64,000 nucleotides of DNA, taken from positions 1 to 64,000 of the forward strand of contig RAYF01000009.1 of the NCBI GenBank assembly GCA_003611745.1. Reading direction: 5' to 3'. This document shows, in pieces, positions 26,121-33,359 of this stretch; position 1 is the stretch's first letter; each line of letters opens with the position of its first letter. A program made the translations under genes and the position numbers. Below the pieces are notes generated by a model. It had not been told where the DNA came from. It was given only the letters and a program-made list of their open reading frames with translations, and did no database searches. This stretch comes from a bacterium D16-36 (GTDB lineage Bacteria; Bacillota; Clostridia; Lachnospirales; Lachnospiraceae).

Positions 26121-27296
26121 CTATTTCTCCTTCCTGAACAAACAGAGCAATTCCTCTGCACCTGCCGTCTGGCCCAGATAACCAAACCTTTCCGAAAACA
26201 AAACCACACCGAAAGCCAGCCTGCCGCCCGCCCTGTGCCTGACATGCTCCTCTATTTTTCCACACAGGCTGCCGCAGACCTGCTGCCTCAATCCATTCTC
26301 CTCCAATATCTGCAGAATCTCCTCTGTATTGATGCAGTGCATAATCTCAGGCACAAGCTCTGCCCTGCCGCCGCATAATATCGTATGGACAGCAAATATT
26401 TCACATCTTCCATCTGCAGTCTTTGAATGGGTATTCATAATTCCCGCTGCCAGCTTCACCAGCTTGCCGATATTTCCCACCAAAAGAAAATTCTGCATCC
26501 CATATGCCGCCGCCAAATCTATTGTATCGCCAATATAATTGCTGCATTTTATACTCTGCCCCAAATCAAGGTGCAGATACTCTGAAATATACTTTTGGCC
26601 GTAATTGCCCGGTGTAACCAGCAGGTTTTTCCCGCCAAAGGCTTGGAACTGCCGGATCTGCGCCTCAATCGTATCTATAATCGCCCTTTCACTCATCGGC
26701 TCCAAAATACCGCTAGTCCCCAATATCGAAATGCCCCCTGTGATGCCAAGCCTCGGATTAAATGTCCGCCTCGCAAGCTCCTCACCATGCGGCACTTCCA
26801 CCAATATCAAAAGCCCCGCATGGTATTCCGCCAGCCCGCATATCTCATTCACCGCCTGAAAAATCATTTCCCTCGGAACGGCATTAATCGCGGCCTGCCC
26901 CAGCCCCTGTTCCATCCCATCCCTCTGTACCCTTCCCACACCGATACCGCCATCCAATATAAGATTTGGGAATCTTTCGTCAAAAAACGATCTCTCCGGG
27001 CGTTCCCAGCCCTCTGGGATCCTCTCAACACTAACATAAATCTCTGCATGGTTCGTCACATCCGGGTCATCCCCGCTGTCCTTCCTTACCATAAACGCAG
27101 CCTTTTCCTCTGTATCCAGAGATAAAAAAACCGGCACTGATACATCAATCCCTTTGGGAGTATGAACCATGACAGCCTGATATTCCTGCCCCAGCAAAAG
27201 CAGCGCCGCCGCTGCCTTTGCCGCCGCTGCTGCACAAGTTCCGGTGGTAATGCCACAGCGGAGCCTTTTTTGATTCTTTGTCACAAAATATTCCAT
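26121..27296 (-). CDS. cbiD: cobalt-precorrin-5B C1-methyltransferase
   Basis: CbiD methylates C1 in the anaerobic pathway. Its signature lies near the start: RCGITTGTCAAAAAKAAA. Later motifs are DDPDVTNHAEIYV, GGIGVGRVQRDG and ITGGISILGTSGI, then VTPGNYGQKYI. The length of 391 residues is slightly longer than most but complete. A short hairpin repeat (27343-27393) sits between it and cbiL. Confidence 0.93.
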   Translation of the reverse strand: MEYFVTKNQKRLRCGITTGTCAAAAAKAAAALLLLGQEYQAVMVHTPKGIDVSVPVFLSLDTEEKAAFMVRKDSGDDPDVTNHAEIYVSVERIPEGWERPERSFFDERFPNLILDGGIGVGRVQRDGMEQGLGQAAINAVPREMIFQAVNEICGLAEYHAGLLILVEVPHGEELARRTFNPRLGITGGISILGTSGILEPMSERAIIDTIEAQIRQFQAFGGKNLLVTPGNYGQKYISEYLHLDLGQSIKCSNYIGDTIDLAAAYGMQNFLLVGNIGKLVKLAAGIMNTHSKTADGRCEIFAVHTILCGGRAELVPEIMHCINTEEILQILEENGLRQQVCGSLCGKIEEHVRHRAGGRLAFGVVLFSERFGYLGQTAGAEELLCLFRKEK

Positions 27297-27342
27297 AGCG
27301 ATATCCCACTGTCCTCCATGCCGACCTAATGCCTCACAAAAT

Positions 27343-27393
27343 CACGAAAATCATTTTTCAATATATATTCATTACTGGAAATTGATTTCCGTG
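27343..27393. repeat. 51-bp member of the CACGGAAATCA inverted-repeat family
   Basis: The element starts CACGAAAATCA and ends TGATTTCCGTG, 10 of 11 positions complementary, and its interior TATATATTCATTACTG equals the end region of the 680-bp palindrome at 60263-60942. It therefore looks like an internally deleted copy. It lies between cbiL and cbiD inside the operon. Confidence 0.7.
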
Positions 27394-27410
27394 TCTCAAA
27401 ATAAGGCAGT

Positions 27411-28109
27411 CTAATTATCTTTATCTTTTACTACTATCGTCGTAAAGTAACCGGCATCCCCCAGTTCTCCGATATCATGAAAGATTTTCTGCCGTTCCAT
27501 TCCACAATTTGTTACCGCATATGCCGTTATATTTCCGTCTCTTTCTGACTGCAGTAACTGCTCTTTTACCTCGCCAATCCTGCCGCCCGACTTCATTAAT
27601 ATTCTGGTCCCGCTGTACTGCTCCCACTCCCCTGCCCCATAATTGCCCGGCAGAATATGAATCTGCTCCTTTCTTGCGCCAAGCGCAATATCAAGCGCCG
27701 CCGCCACCGCACAAAAAGAAGGTACCCCATTTATAACTTCCGCCTGATAACCCGCTTTTAAAATTCTGCTGTGGAGTTCCATATAAGTGCCATAAACGCT
27801 TGGATCTCCCAAATTTAAAAATGCAATATTTCCGCCCTTCCCCAACTCTTCCATCAATCTCCTGCAGCCCTCATCATAAACACACGACAGCTTCTTTCTG
27901 TCTTTTGTCATAGGAACCGGGACAGCAAGGACAGGCTTCCCCACTATCTCAGGCACTGCCTTTGCCGCCACCTGATATGCTGTGCAGGAGTCTGCCGTCT
28001 CTGCCGGAATGCCAATCGTTCCACATTCCCTAATGATTCGGACCGCCTTTAATGTCATCAGTTCCGGGTCGCCAGGTCCGACCCCGACCCCATATAAAAT
28101 TCCTGCCAT
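27411..28109 (-). CDS. cbiL: cobalt-precorrin-2 C20-methyltransferase
   Basis: CbiL/CobI methylates C20 of cobalt-precorrin-2, the first methylation after cobalt insertion. The start LYGVGVGPGDPELMTLKAV and the FLNLGDPSVYGTYMELH motif are family features, as is the GVPSFCAVAAAL segment. I chose the ATG at 28109 (AGGAGATTGAAA upstream) over 28139, which has no ribosome binding site. Length is about 232 residues, normal for the family. Confidence 0.92.
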   Translation of the reverse strand: MAGILYGVGVGPGDPELMTLKAVRIIRECGTIGIPAETADSCTAYQVAAKAVPEIVGKPVLAVPVPMTKDRKKLSCVYDEGCRRLMEELGKGGNIAFLNLGDPSVYGTYMELHSRILKAGYQAEVINGVPSFCAVAAALDIALGARKEQIHILPGNYGAGEWEQYSGTRILMKSGGRIGEVKEQLLQSERDGNITAYAVTNCGMERQKIFHDIGELGDAGYFTTIVVKDKDN

Positions 28110-28154
28110 TTTCAATCTCCTATCCGCTGTATCTTCCATACCAAAATGGAACGA

Positions 28155-28925
28155 TTAAGACTGCAGTTTACGCAGCTTATCCACATAAATTCTACGAAAT
28201 GCCGCATACTCTCCCAGCCCCTTGACCACTGCCTCCACTTGATAACCCGCCCCTTTAAGTTTTGTCACATAAGAGTCCTCTTTTCCTGCCATATCGTTTC
28301 TGGCATGATCCCCGGCTACTACCATAAAAGGATGCAAAATAACTTTTTTCGCAAAACCCTGCTTCTCTATCACCTGCATTGCATCACCCAAATCAGGCTC
28401 TGCCTCCACCGAAGCAATATGCACATTTACAATACCGCTCTGCACAAACGCCTCATTCATCTGATGATAACGGATATTTGCCCTATCCTCCGTACCATGC
28501 CCCATCAAAATATATGTATAATCATGCTGGAATTGCAGCATTTCACAAAGCAGCAAAACCATCTTTCCACAATCCTCCCTTTCATGAAGCACAGTAGAAG
28601 CTATCTTTAATTCCTGAAACGCAGGACGGTATTTTTCCACCGCCCGCACCATTTTCTGATACTCCATCCCCGGAATCATATGGGTCGGGATAACGTAAAG
28701 ATTTGTAATATGCTTGTCAAGCATTGTACAAATCGCTTTATCCACTGTATCCATCTTCTTCCCCTGCCCTGAGAGCTTTTCAATAATCATACCGCTTGTA
28801 TACGCCTGATATACCGGAATACTCCCCGTTTCATCCGCCAGATCCTGACAGATGCAGCCGAGGCTTTTTTCCGCCGCATCTACATAGCTAGTCCCAAAAC
28901 TAACAAGAAGTATCGCTTTTTTCAT
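28155..28925 (-). CDS. cbiK: sirohydrochlorin cobaltochelatase (anaerobic type)
   Basis: CbiK inserts Co2+ into sirohydrochlorin to begin the cobalt-early pathway. The N-terminus KKAILLVSFGTSYVDAAEKS and the metal-binding His regions VIPTHMIPGMEYQKM, ILMGHGTEDRAN and HPFMVVAGDHARNDM are visible. The ATG at 28925 has GGAGAGGAAAAAGC upstream and overlaps the end of cbiN by 26 bp; a longer frame to 28964 would lie in the cbiN coding region. No signal peptide, so it is cytosolic. Confidence 0.92.
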   Translation of the reverse strand: MKKAILLVSFGTSYVDAAEKSLGCICQDLADETGSIPVYQAYTSGMIIEKLSGQGKKMDTVDKAICTMLDKHITNLYVIPTHMIPGMEYQKMVRAVEKYRPAFQELKIASTVLHEREDCGKMVLLLCEMLQFQHDYTYILMGHGTEDRANIRYHQMNEAFVQSGIVNVHIASVEAEPDLGDAMQVIEKQGFAKKVILHPFMVVAGDHARNDMAGKEDSYVTKLKGAGYQVEAVVKGLGEYAAFRRIYVDKLRKLQS

Positions 28926-29217
28926 GCTTTTTCCTCTCCACAAACCTGCCCATAAGAAAGGCAATAATCCCTACACCAATTCCTGTCTGCACACAGAATA
29001 AAAGGCTCTCCACCTCACCCGGGATTTCCCCGTTTAAAGCTGTCTCAAAAACAGGTGTAAACCAAGGCTCGTACTCCCCCTGAAGCTCCTCCACCTTGAC
29101 ACTGCCCGCATCATCAGAGCCTCCAAATTCCGCTCCCTTTAAAGCAAAAAGCGGTACAACAATAATCACTGCCGCCAGAACCAATAATAATATAACAAGT
29201 TTTGCATCTCTTTTCAT
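28900..29217 (-). CDS. cbiN: cobalt ECF transporter substrate-capture accessory protein
   Basis: CbiN is a two-helix membrane protein that helps CbiM take up Co2+. Helices lie at about 6-25 and 79-97, with the outside loop containing GSDDAGSVKVEEL and the EYEPWFTPVFE motif typical of the family. The ATG at 29217 has GGGAGGATTATTT upstream. It follows cbiM; the 92 bp between them contain two GC-rich hairpins, which could adjust the relative output of the two genes. Confidence 0.9.
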   Translation of the reverse strand: MKRDAKLVILLLVLAAVIIVVPLFALKGAEFGGSDDAGSVKVEELQGEYEPWFTPVFETALNGEIPGEVESLLFCVQTGIGVGIIAFLMGRFVERKKHEKSDTSC

Positions 29218-29309
29218 AAATAATCCTCCCATGCGCCTTTGGCGCCGCAAATAGTATTGCGGGCTTGCCCGCTAGAAATATGCCCTTTTTGCATGACTCT
29301 ATTTTCAAC

Positions 29310-30056
29310 CTAATCTGCTTTTTCAAACCCGACTGCTTTTAGCTCCTGCCCTGCATAATTTTCCAGAGCAACCACAATCATAACCGTCAACAGCCCCTCC
29401 ACAATAGAAAGCGGAATCTGCGTCGGTGCAAACACGCCTAAAAATTCCAGCACAGATGCACCCACTCCGCCGTTTTGGCTGGGATAAGCGATTGCCAGCT
29501 GTAAGCTTGTTACACAATATGTAAATAAATCACCGGCTGCGGCAGCTAAAAATACCCCCACCCTCTTATTGAGATTACATTTTTTAAATATCTTATAAAT
29601 CCCAAATGACACAAGCGGCCCTGCTATCGCCATAGAAAATGTATTGGCCCCCAGCGTCGTCAAACCGCCATGTGCCAGCAGGATTGCCTGAAACACCAAT
29701 ACAATAATGCCGAGAATACTGGTAGTACACGGCCCAAACAAAATCGCCCCAAGCCCTGTACCTGTCATATGGGAACAGCTGCCCGTCACAGACGGGATTT
29801 TCAATGCGGATATCACAAATATATATGCCCCCGCCATTGATAACAATGTAATCGCTTTTGGATTTTCTGTAAATACTTTTTTCACCCCCATAAAACCTTT
29901 TACCAAAAAGGGAATGCAGACAGCCCCCCATGCGACACAGAATATCGGAGAAAGATACCCCTCCATAATATGCATTGCGCTGGCATTCTGCCCAACCGCT
30001 AAAACTGCTGCAAGTATAATGCTGACTTTCCAAATTCTTTTTTCCTTGTTTGTCAT
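29310..30056 (-). CDS. cbiM: cobalt ECF transporter S component
   Basis: CbiM binds Co2+ through its N-terminal loop. Here a signal-like helix (about 9-26) is followed by MHIMEGYLSP, whose residues, with the mature Met-His N-terminus, coordinate the metal. Further His-rich segment CSHMTGTGLGAILFGP and six helices follow. The 248-residue length is typical. It is the third gene of the operon, between cbiO and cbiN. Confidence 0.93.
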   Translation of the reverse strand: MTNKEKRIWKVSIILAAVLAVGQNASAMHIMEGYLSPIFCVAWGAVCIPFLVKGFMGVKKVFTENPKAITLLSMAGAYIFVISALKIPSVTGSCSHMTGTGLGAILFGPCTTSILGIIVLVFQAILLAHGGLTTLGANTFSMAIAGPLVSFGIYKIFKKCNLNKRVGVFLAAAAGDLFTYCVTSLQLAIAYPSQNGGVGASVLEFLGVFAPTQIPLSIVEGLLTVMIVVALENYAGQELKAVGFEKAD

Positions 30057-30086
30057 ATCAATGACACCCCTTTCTTTTCATAATAT

Positions 30087-30953
30087 CTATAACAATTTCT
30101 GTTTTAACTGTTCCAGCGTACGCGGACAGCCTGCTGCAGCATCCGCAACAAACCCTGCCCCCGCAAGGGTCTCCCACACAGCCATCAACAACGGCTTTTT
30201 TAAATGCGCCCTCTCCATTATTTCCGAAATGCGGAATATTTCATCCGGCGTCCCATCCGCAATCAGCGCGCCATCTGCAAATACCAGAATCCTGTCTGCA
30301 AAGCGGTATGCAAAATCAACATCATGCGTTGCAATCAAAAGTGTCCTTCCATCCCCATGCAGCCTCTGCAGTATCTCTTCCACTTTCTCCGCATTCACCG
30401 GGTCAAGCGCCGCCACCGGCTCATCAAAAATAAAAAGCTCCGGTTCCATCGCCAGAATATCGGCAATACTGACCCTCTTCTTCTCCCCGCCGCTAAGATA
30501 ATGCGGCGCTCTCTCCTGCAAATTAGAAAGTGACATATATTCTACCGCATCCTCCACCCTCTTTACCGTTTCATCCCTATCAAGCCCCAGATTCACCGGG
30601 CCAAAAGAAATTTCCGCCCTCACATTTGACGCGATAATCTGGCTGTCTGCATCCTGAAACACAAAACCAACTTTTTTCCGCAATTCCTTGAAATCCTTCT
30701 TCCCAACCCTTTTTCCCTCCAGCCATATCTCCCCCTTTTCCGGCTGCAAAACACCGTTCAAATTTAGGAAAAATGTAGACTTGCCAGCCCCATTAGAGCC
30801 CATCACCGCTATCCTTTCCCCCCGCTTAATTGAAAAATTAATATCTTTCAAAACCAGTTTTTCTTCATAGGCAAAAAATAGATTTTTTATCTCAATTAAG
30901 ATATCGCCATTCCTGCCTGCATCAATATTTTCAATCTTCCCACTACTTTTCAT
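30087..30953 (-). CDS. cbiO: cobalt ECF transporter ATPase
   Basis: CbiO is the energising subunit of the CbiMNQO cobalt importer. Walker A is GSNGAGKST, Q-loop GFVFQDADSQI, signature LSGGEKKRVSIADIL, Walker B LFIFDEPVAALDP and switch His IATHD. The QDADSQ form is typical of ECF ATPases. I place the start at ATG 30953 with GGAGGAGGGGCACGAT upstream, not 31004. A single ATPase is present, as usual for the CbiMNQO type. Confidence 0.93.
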   Translation of the reverse strand: MKSSGKIENIDAGRNGDILIEIKNLFFAYEEKLVLKDINFSIKRGERIAVMGSNGAGKSTFFLNLNGVLQPEKGEIWLEGKRVGKKDFKELRKKVGFVFQDADSQIIASNVRAEISFGPVNLGLDRDETVKRVEDAVEYMSLSNLQERAPHYLSGGEKKRVSIADILAMEPELFIFDEPVAALDPVNAEKVEEILQRLHGDGRTLLIATHDVDFAYRFADRILVFADGALIADGTPDEIFRISEIMERAHLKKPLLMAVWETLAGAGFVADAAAGCPRTLEQLKQKLL

Positions 30954-31022
30954 ATCGTGCCCCTCCTCCCCCTCATTGTATTTGAAACAATCATTGTGAG
31001 TCAATATATCAGGAATGAATTT

Positions 31023-31787
31023 TCAAACACGCTCTAATGCGATAAGTAAAATCCCTGCAAAATATAGCATACTGCACAAAACCTGCCATACCTTTACAGG
31101 TTTCTTCTCCGTCAAAAACTCAAGCCTCCCATCATAGCCTCTCGCCAGAAGTGCATCATAATAAGCATTTGCTTTTTTTAACGATATCACAAAGAGATTT
31201 CCCCCAATCGCGGCAAACGTCCTGCACGACTGCATAAAACTGCAGTACCCCAGCCTCGCCTTCGCAGCTGTCTGCATTTGATAAGCGGCATCAAATAAAA
31301 TAAATATATACCGGTAAATCAGATGCATCAATTCTGTAAACAGCCTTGGCAGGTGTGCCCTTTGCAGTACAAGTATCATCTCACTCATCGGGGTAGAAAA
31401 AGACATCATATACAAAGCACTCATTCCTGCCACCGCTTTAAAAAATACTTCCACCGCTGTCTGCAGGCTCTCCCCCGTACAATACAAGTAGAAAAAATGA
31501 AACGATATATTCCACTCCCCAACCGGCTGCCCCCCTACGGAAACAGCAATTACCACACAACTGAAAATCATAAAAGACAGCGGCAGCAGCAGGTAACGGA
31601 AATACACCTTATATGGTATTTCCCCCACAAACAGGGTAAGTACCCCCATAGACACTATTACAAACAATGACGCAGCAATCCGGTTAAGAAAAATAACCAT
31701 ACATAATGTTGCCAATGCCGTAAACACCTTAAACGCAGCATTCCACTCTCTCATCCCAGATTGGTAGGCATAATAGTCAATCTTCAT
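31023..31787 (-). CDS. cbiQ: cobalt ECF transporter transmembrane (T) component
   Basis: CbiQ couples the ATPase to CbiM. It has five to six helices and two coupling-helix motifs of the T-component type: LQRAHLPRLFTELMHL and the later ANAYYDALLARGYDGRLE (the Ala-Arg-Gly signature). ATG at 31787 has GGGGGA upstream. It is the first gene of the operon; the cobalamin riboswitch is about 320 bp upstream. Confidence 0.92.
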   Translation of the reverse strand: MKIDYYAYQSGMREWNAAFKVFTALATLCMVIFLNRIAASLFVIVSMGVLTLFVGEIPYKVYFRYLLLPLSFMIFSCVVIAVSVGGQPVGEWNISFHFFYLYCTGESLQTAVEVFFKAVAGMSALYMMSFSTPMSEMILVLQRAHLPRLFTELMHLIYRYIFILFDAAYQMQTAAKARLGYCSFMQSCRTFAAIGGNLFVISLKKANAYYDALLARGYDGRLEFLTEKKPVKVWQVLCSMLYFAGILLIALERV

Positions 31788-31876
31788 AAAAATCCCCCAA
31801 AAGAACTTTTTTATAATACAAAAAAGCCTATCTGCTTTGCACTATAAAATCTGCAATAACAAATAGGCATGAAAAA

Positions 31877-31927
31877 GGGCACAGACTTCGCTTGTGCCCT
31901 AGCAAGAATTTTCTGCGAAAATTCTTG
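31877..31927. repeat. two-hairpin dispersed repeat, copy 1 (GGGCACA family)
   Basis: The first hairpin is GGGCACA, loop GACTTCGC, and TTGTGCCC (31877-31899); the second is CAAGAATTTTC, loop TGC, and its exact complement (31903-31927). The tail continues TTGGTGCCCACCACACA to about 31944. Related copies are at 50521-50568 and 63501-63523. It lies in the leader of the cobalamin operon. Confidence 0.7.
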
Positions 31928-31960
31928 TTGGTGCCCACCACACAGCGGGCAGTTTCCTAT

Positions 31961-32001
31961 AAGCTAAAAAAACAAACCTCTTTGGTCTGTTTTTTTAGCT
32001 T
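31961..32001 (-). terminator. strong terminator hairpin in the cobalamin operon leader
   Basis: An 18-bp stem with one mismatch encloses a five-base loop and is flanked by A and T runs, so it can end transcription on both strands. On the minus strand it lies between the cobalamin riboswitch and cbiQ, and is a likely expression platform or attenuator: cobalamin binding would favour termination here (inference). Confidence 0.65.
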
Positions 32002-32109
32002 ATTTGCAGCGACAACTTTTCTATTCAAAAAGTGCGCACTATCTCCCTCAGAACCAAAGAAGCATGTTTTATAAGAATCTGTACATCGCAAACCTTATAA
32101 TTACGAACA

Positions 32110-32340
32110 AAAAGGCAGGTCTTCTGACTTTAGCATCATCATATTCTTTCGTCTTCCCATTTTCACAGTGACTGCCTTTCGGCTGAAAAAATACTCCGCT
32201 TACACAGCGACGGGATCGCTCAGGATTCTCACCTGATTCCCTATTATCCTGAACCACAGCACACATTACTCTGAAAATCAAATCCCACAGGATATCTCTC
32301 GTAGTAACGAAATGCGCCGCAACAGGCACCTTTTCATTTT
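32110..32340 (-). promoter_or_regulatory. cobalamin riboswitch
   Basis: Read on the minus strand the region holds the B12-box AGTCAGAAGACCTGCC (32114-32129) and the core GGTGAGAATCC with GGGAATCA ahead of it and CCCGTCGCTGT after it, plus the GGTGCC 5' stem near 32330. These are the conserved parts of the AdoCbl aptamer. It is upstream of cbiQ and should lower expression of the whole cobalt-uptake and cobalamin operon when cobalamin is plentiful. Confidence 0.92.
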
Positions 32341-32458
32341 AAATTTTAAAAATAGCTTTATGTAATAACTCTAATTAAAAATATTACCATACATTGGAAA
32401 AAAAGTAAATACCGCTATCTTTATGGACATTTCTGTACAAATCCAGTACCGCTCTGAA

Positions 32459-32863
32459 TTAATCAGGTAAATATTTTTCACAGAAATCTTTTGCTGTCAC
32501 AATCTGTATATTCTCATATTTTTCAATTACAAGCAAGTCTTTATCACCGCTGACAATATATAAAGCATGAGAATCTTTTGCACATTCCAGAAATTTGTCA
32601 TCATCTGGATCGCGACATATTGCAATATGAGAAGACGGCTCAATTATTTCCATAGTTTTAATCAGCGGAATAAGAATTGCCCTATTGATGCGTCCTTGCT
32701 TTCGGTCAATCATCTCTTGTACAATTTCTTCGTATTCATTGATGATTTCAGACGTAGCACAAGCTGTTATTTGTCCATTGACTATAGAACTGAGAATTTT
32801 CCTAGGGAATCCACCAAAAAACACGCCCGAGATTAAAACATTTGTATCTACCACAATTCTCAT
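32459..32863 (-). CDS. PIN-domain toxin of a toxin-antitoxin pair
   Basis: The 134-residue protein is a PIN_3-type ribonuclease domain. Acidic active-site residues are seen in VVDTNVLISG (Asp near residue 5), SEIINEYEEI (Glu), DPDDDKFLECA and VSGDKDLL. PIN toxins cut RNA using Mg2+. It overlaps the antitoxin gene by 4 bp, the arrangement of a classical pair, so toxin synthesis depends on antitoxin translation. The pair lies upstream of the cobalamin riboswitch but is separate from it. Confidence 0.85.
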   Translation of the reverse strand: MRIVVDTNVLISGVFFGGFPRKILSSIVNGQITACATSEIINEYEEIVQEMIDRKQGRINRAILIPLIKTMEIIEPSSHIAICRDPDDDKFLECAKDSHALYIVSGDKDLLVIEKYENIQIVTAKDFCEKYLPD

Positions 32864-33126
32864 ACTCTTTTTTTCCTTCTTGAAGATTTAATGATATCAT
32901 TAATGTCATTTTCAACATAGCCGACAGAGGCTGCCCACTCCTGTGCCTCATCTAACGACGATTCAAATTCTTCTGCGGAAGGAATCTTTAACGTCTTAAG
33001 CATGATAACATCCCCTGTGGTATATGCTACCAGCTTATCCCCAGCATCAATAGACAAGCGTTCACAAATACTGACTGGAAGAGAAATCTGCCCTTTAGAA
33101 GAAACGGTTACTATCTGTGTATTCAT
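32860..33126 (-). CDS. AbrB/MazE-type antitoxin of the PIN pair
   Basis: An N-terminal SpoVT/AbrB swapped-hairpin domain (VTVSSKGQISLPVSICERLSI) binds DNA, and the acidic C-terminal half (SAEEFESSLDEAQEW) should wrap the toxin. ATG at 33126 has AAAGGAGCATAATGAA upstream. As in other pairs, the antitoxin comes first and probably represses its own promoter, located in 33130-33190. Confidence 0.85.
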   Translation of the reverse strand: MNTQIVTVSSKGQISLPVSICERLSIDAGDKLVAYTTGDVIMLKTLKIPSAEEFESSLDEAQEWAASVGYVENDINDIIKSSRRKKRV

Positions 33127-33285
33127 TTCATTATGCTCCTTTCGGGTAAGAAATCTTTACCTATATTATGCCATGATATAACTCCGTATACAAGATAAAT
33201 TATTGCTCCCTTTTCAATTTGGACAACACGAAACATTGTTTCAGTTTTCTCCCTATCCAGTTTCATCCATCTTTAACGCTTCAAC

Positions 33286-33324
33286 CACGGAAATCAATTT
33301 TCAGTATATATATTGATTTCCGTG
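33286..33324. repeat. 39-bp palindromic member of the CACGGAAATCA inverted-repeat family
   Basis: CACGGAAATCAAT at the left and its exact 13-bp complement at the right surround a short AT-rich middle (TTTCAGTATAT). Both ends match the terminal sequence of the 680-bp palindrome at 60263-60942, so this looks like two ends joined after loss of the middle. It sits between the antitoxin and alpha-galactosidase genes. Confidence 0.7.
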
Positions 33325-33359
33325 CGCTCCAGCTGTTGTCTCTCGCGATATGCCCGGAA

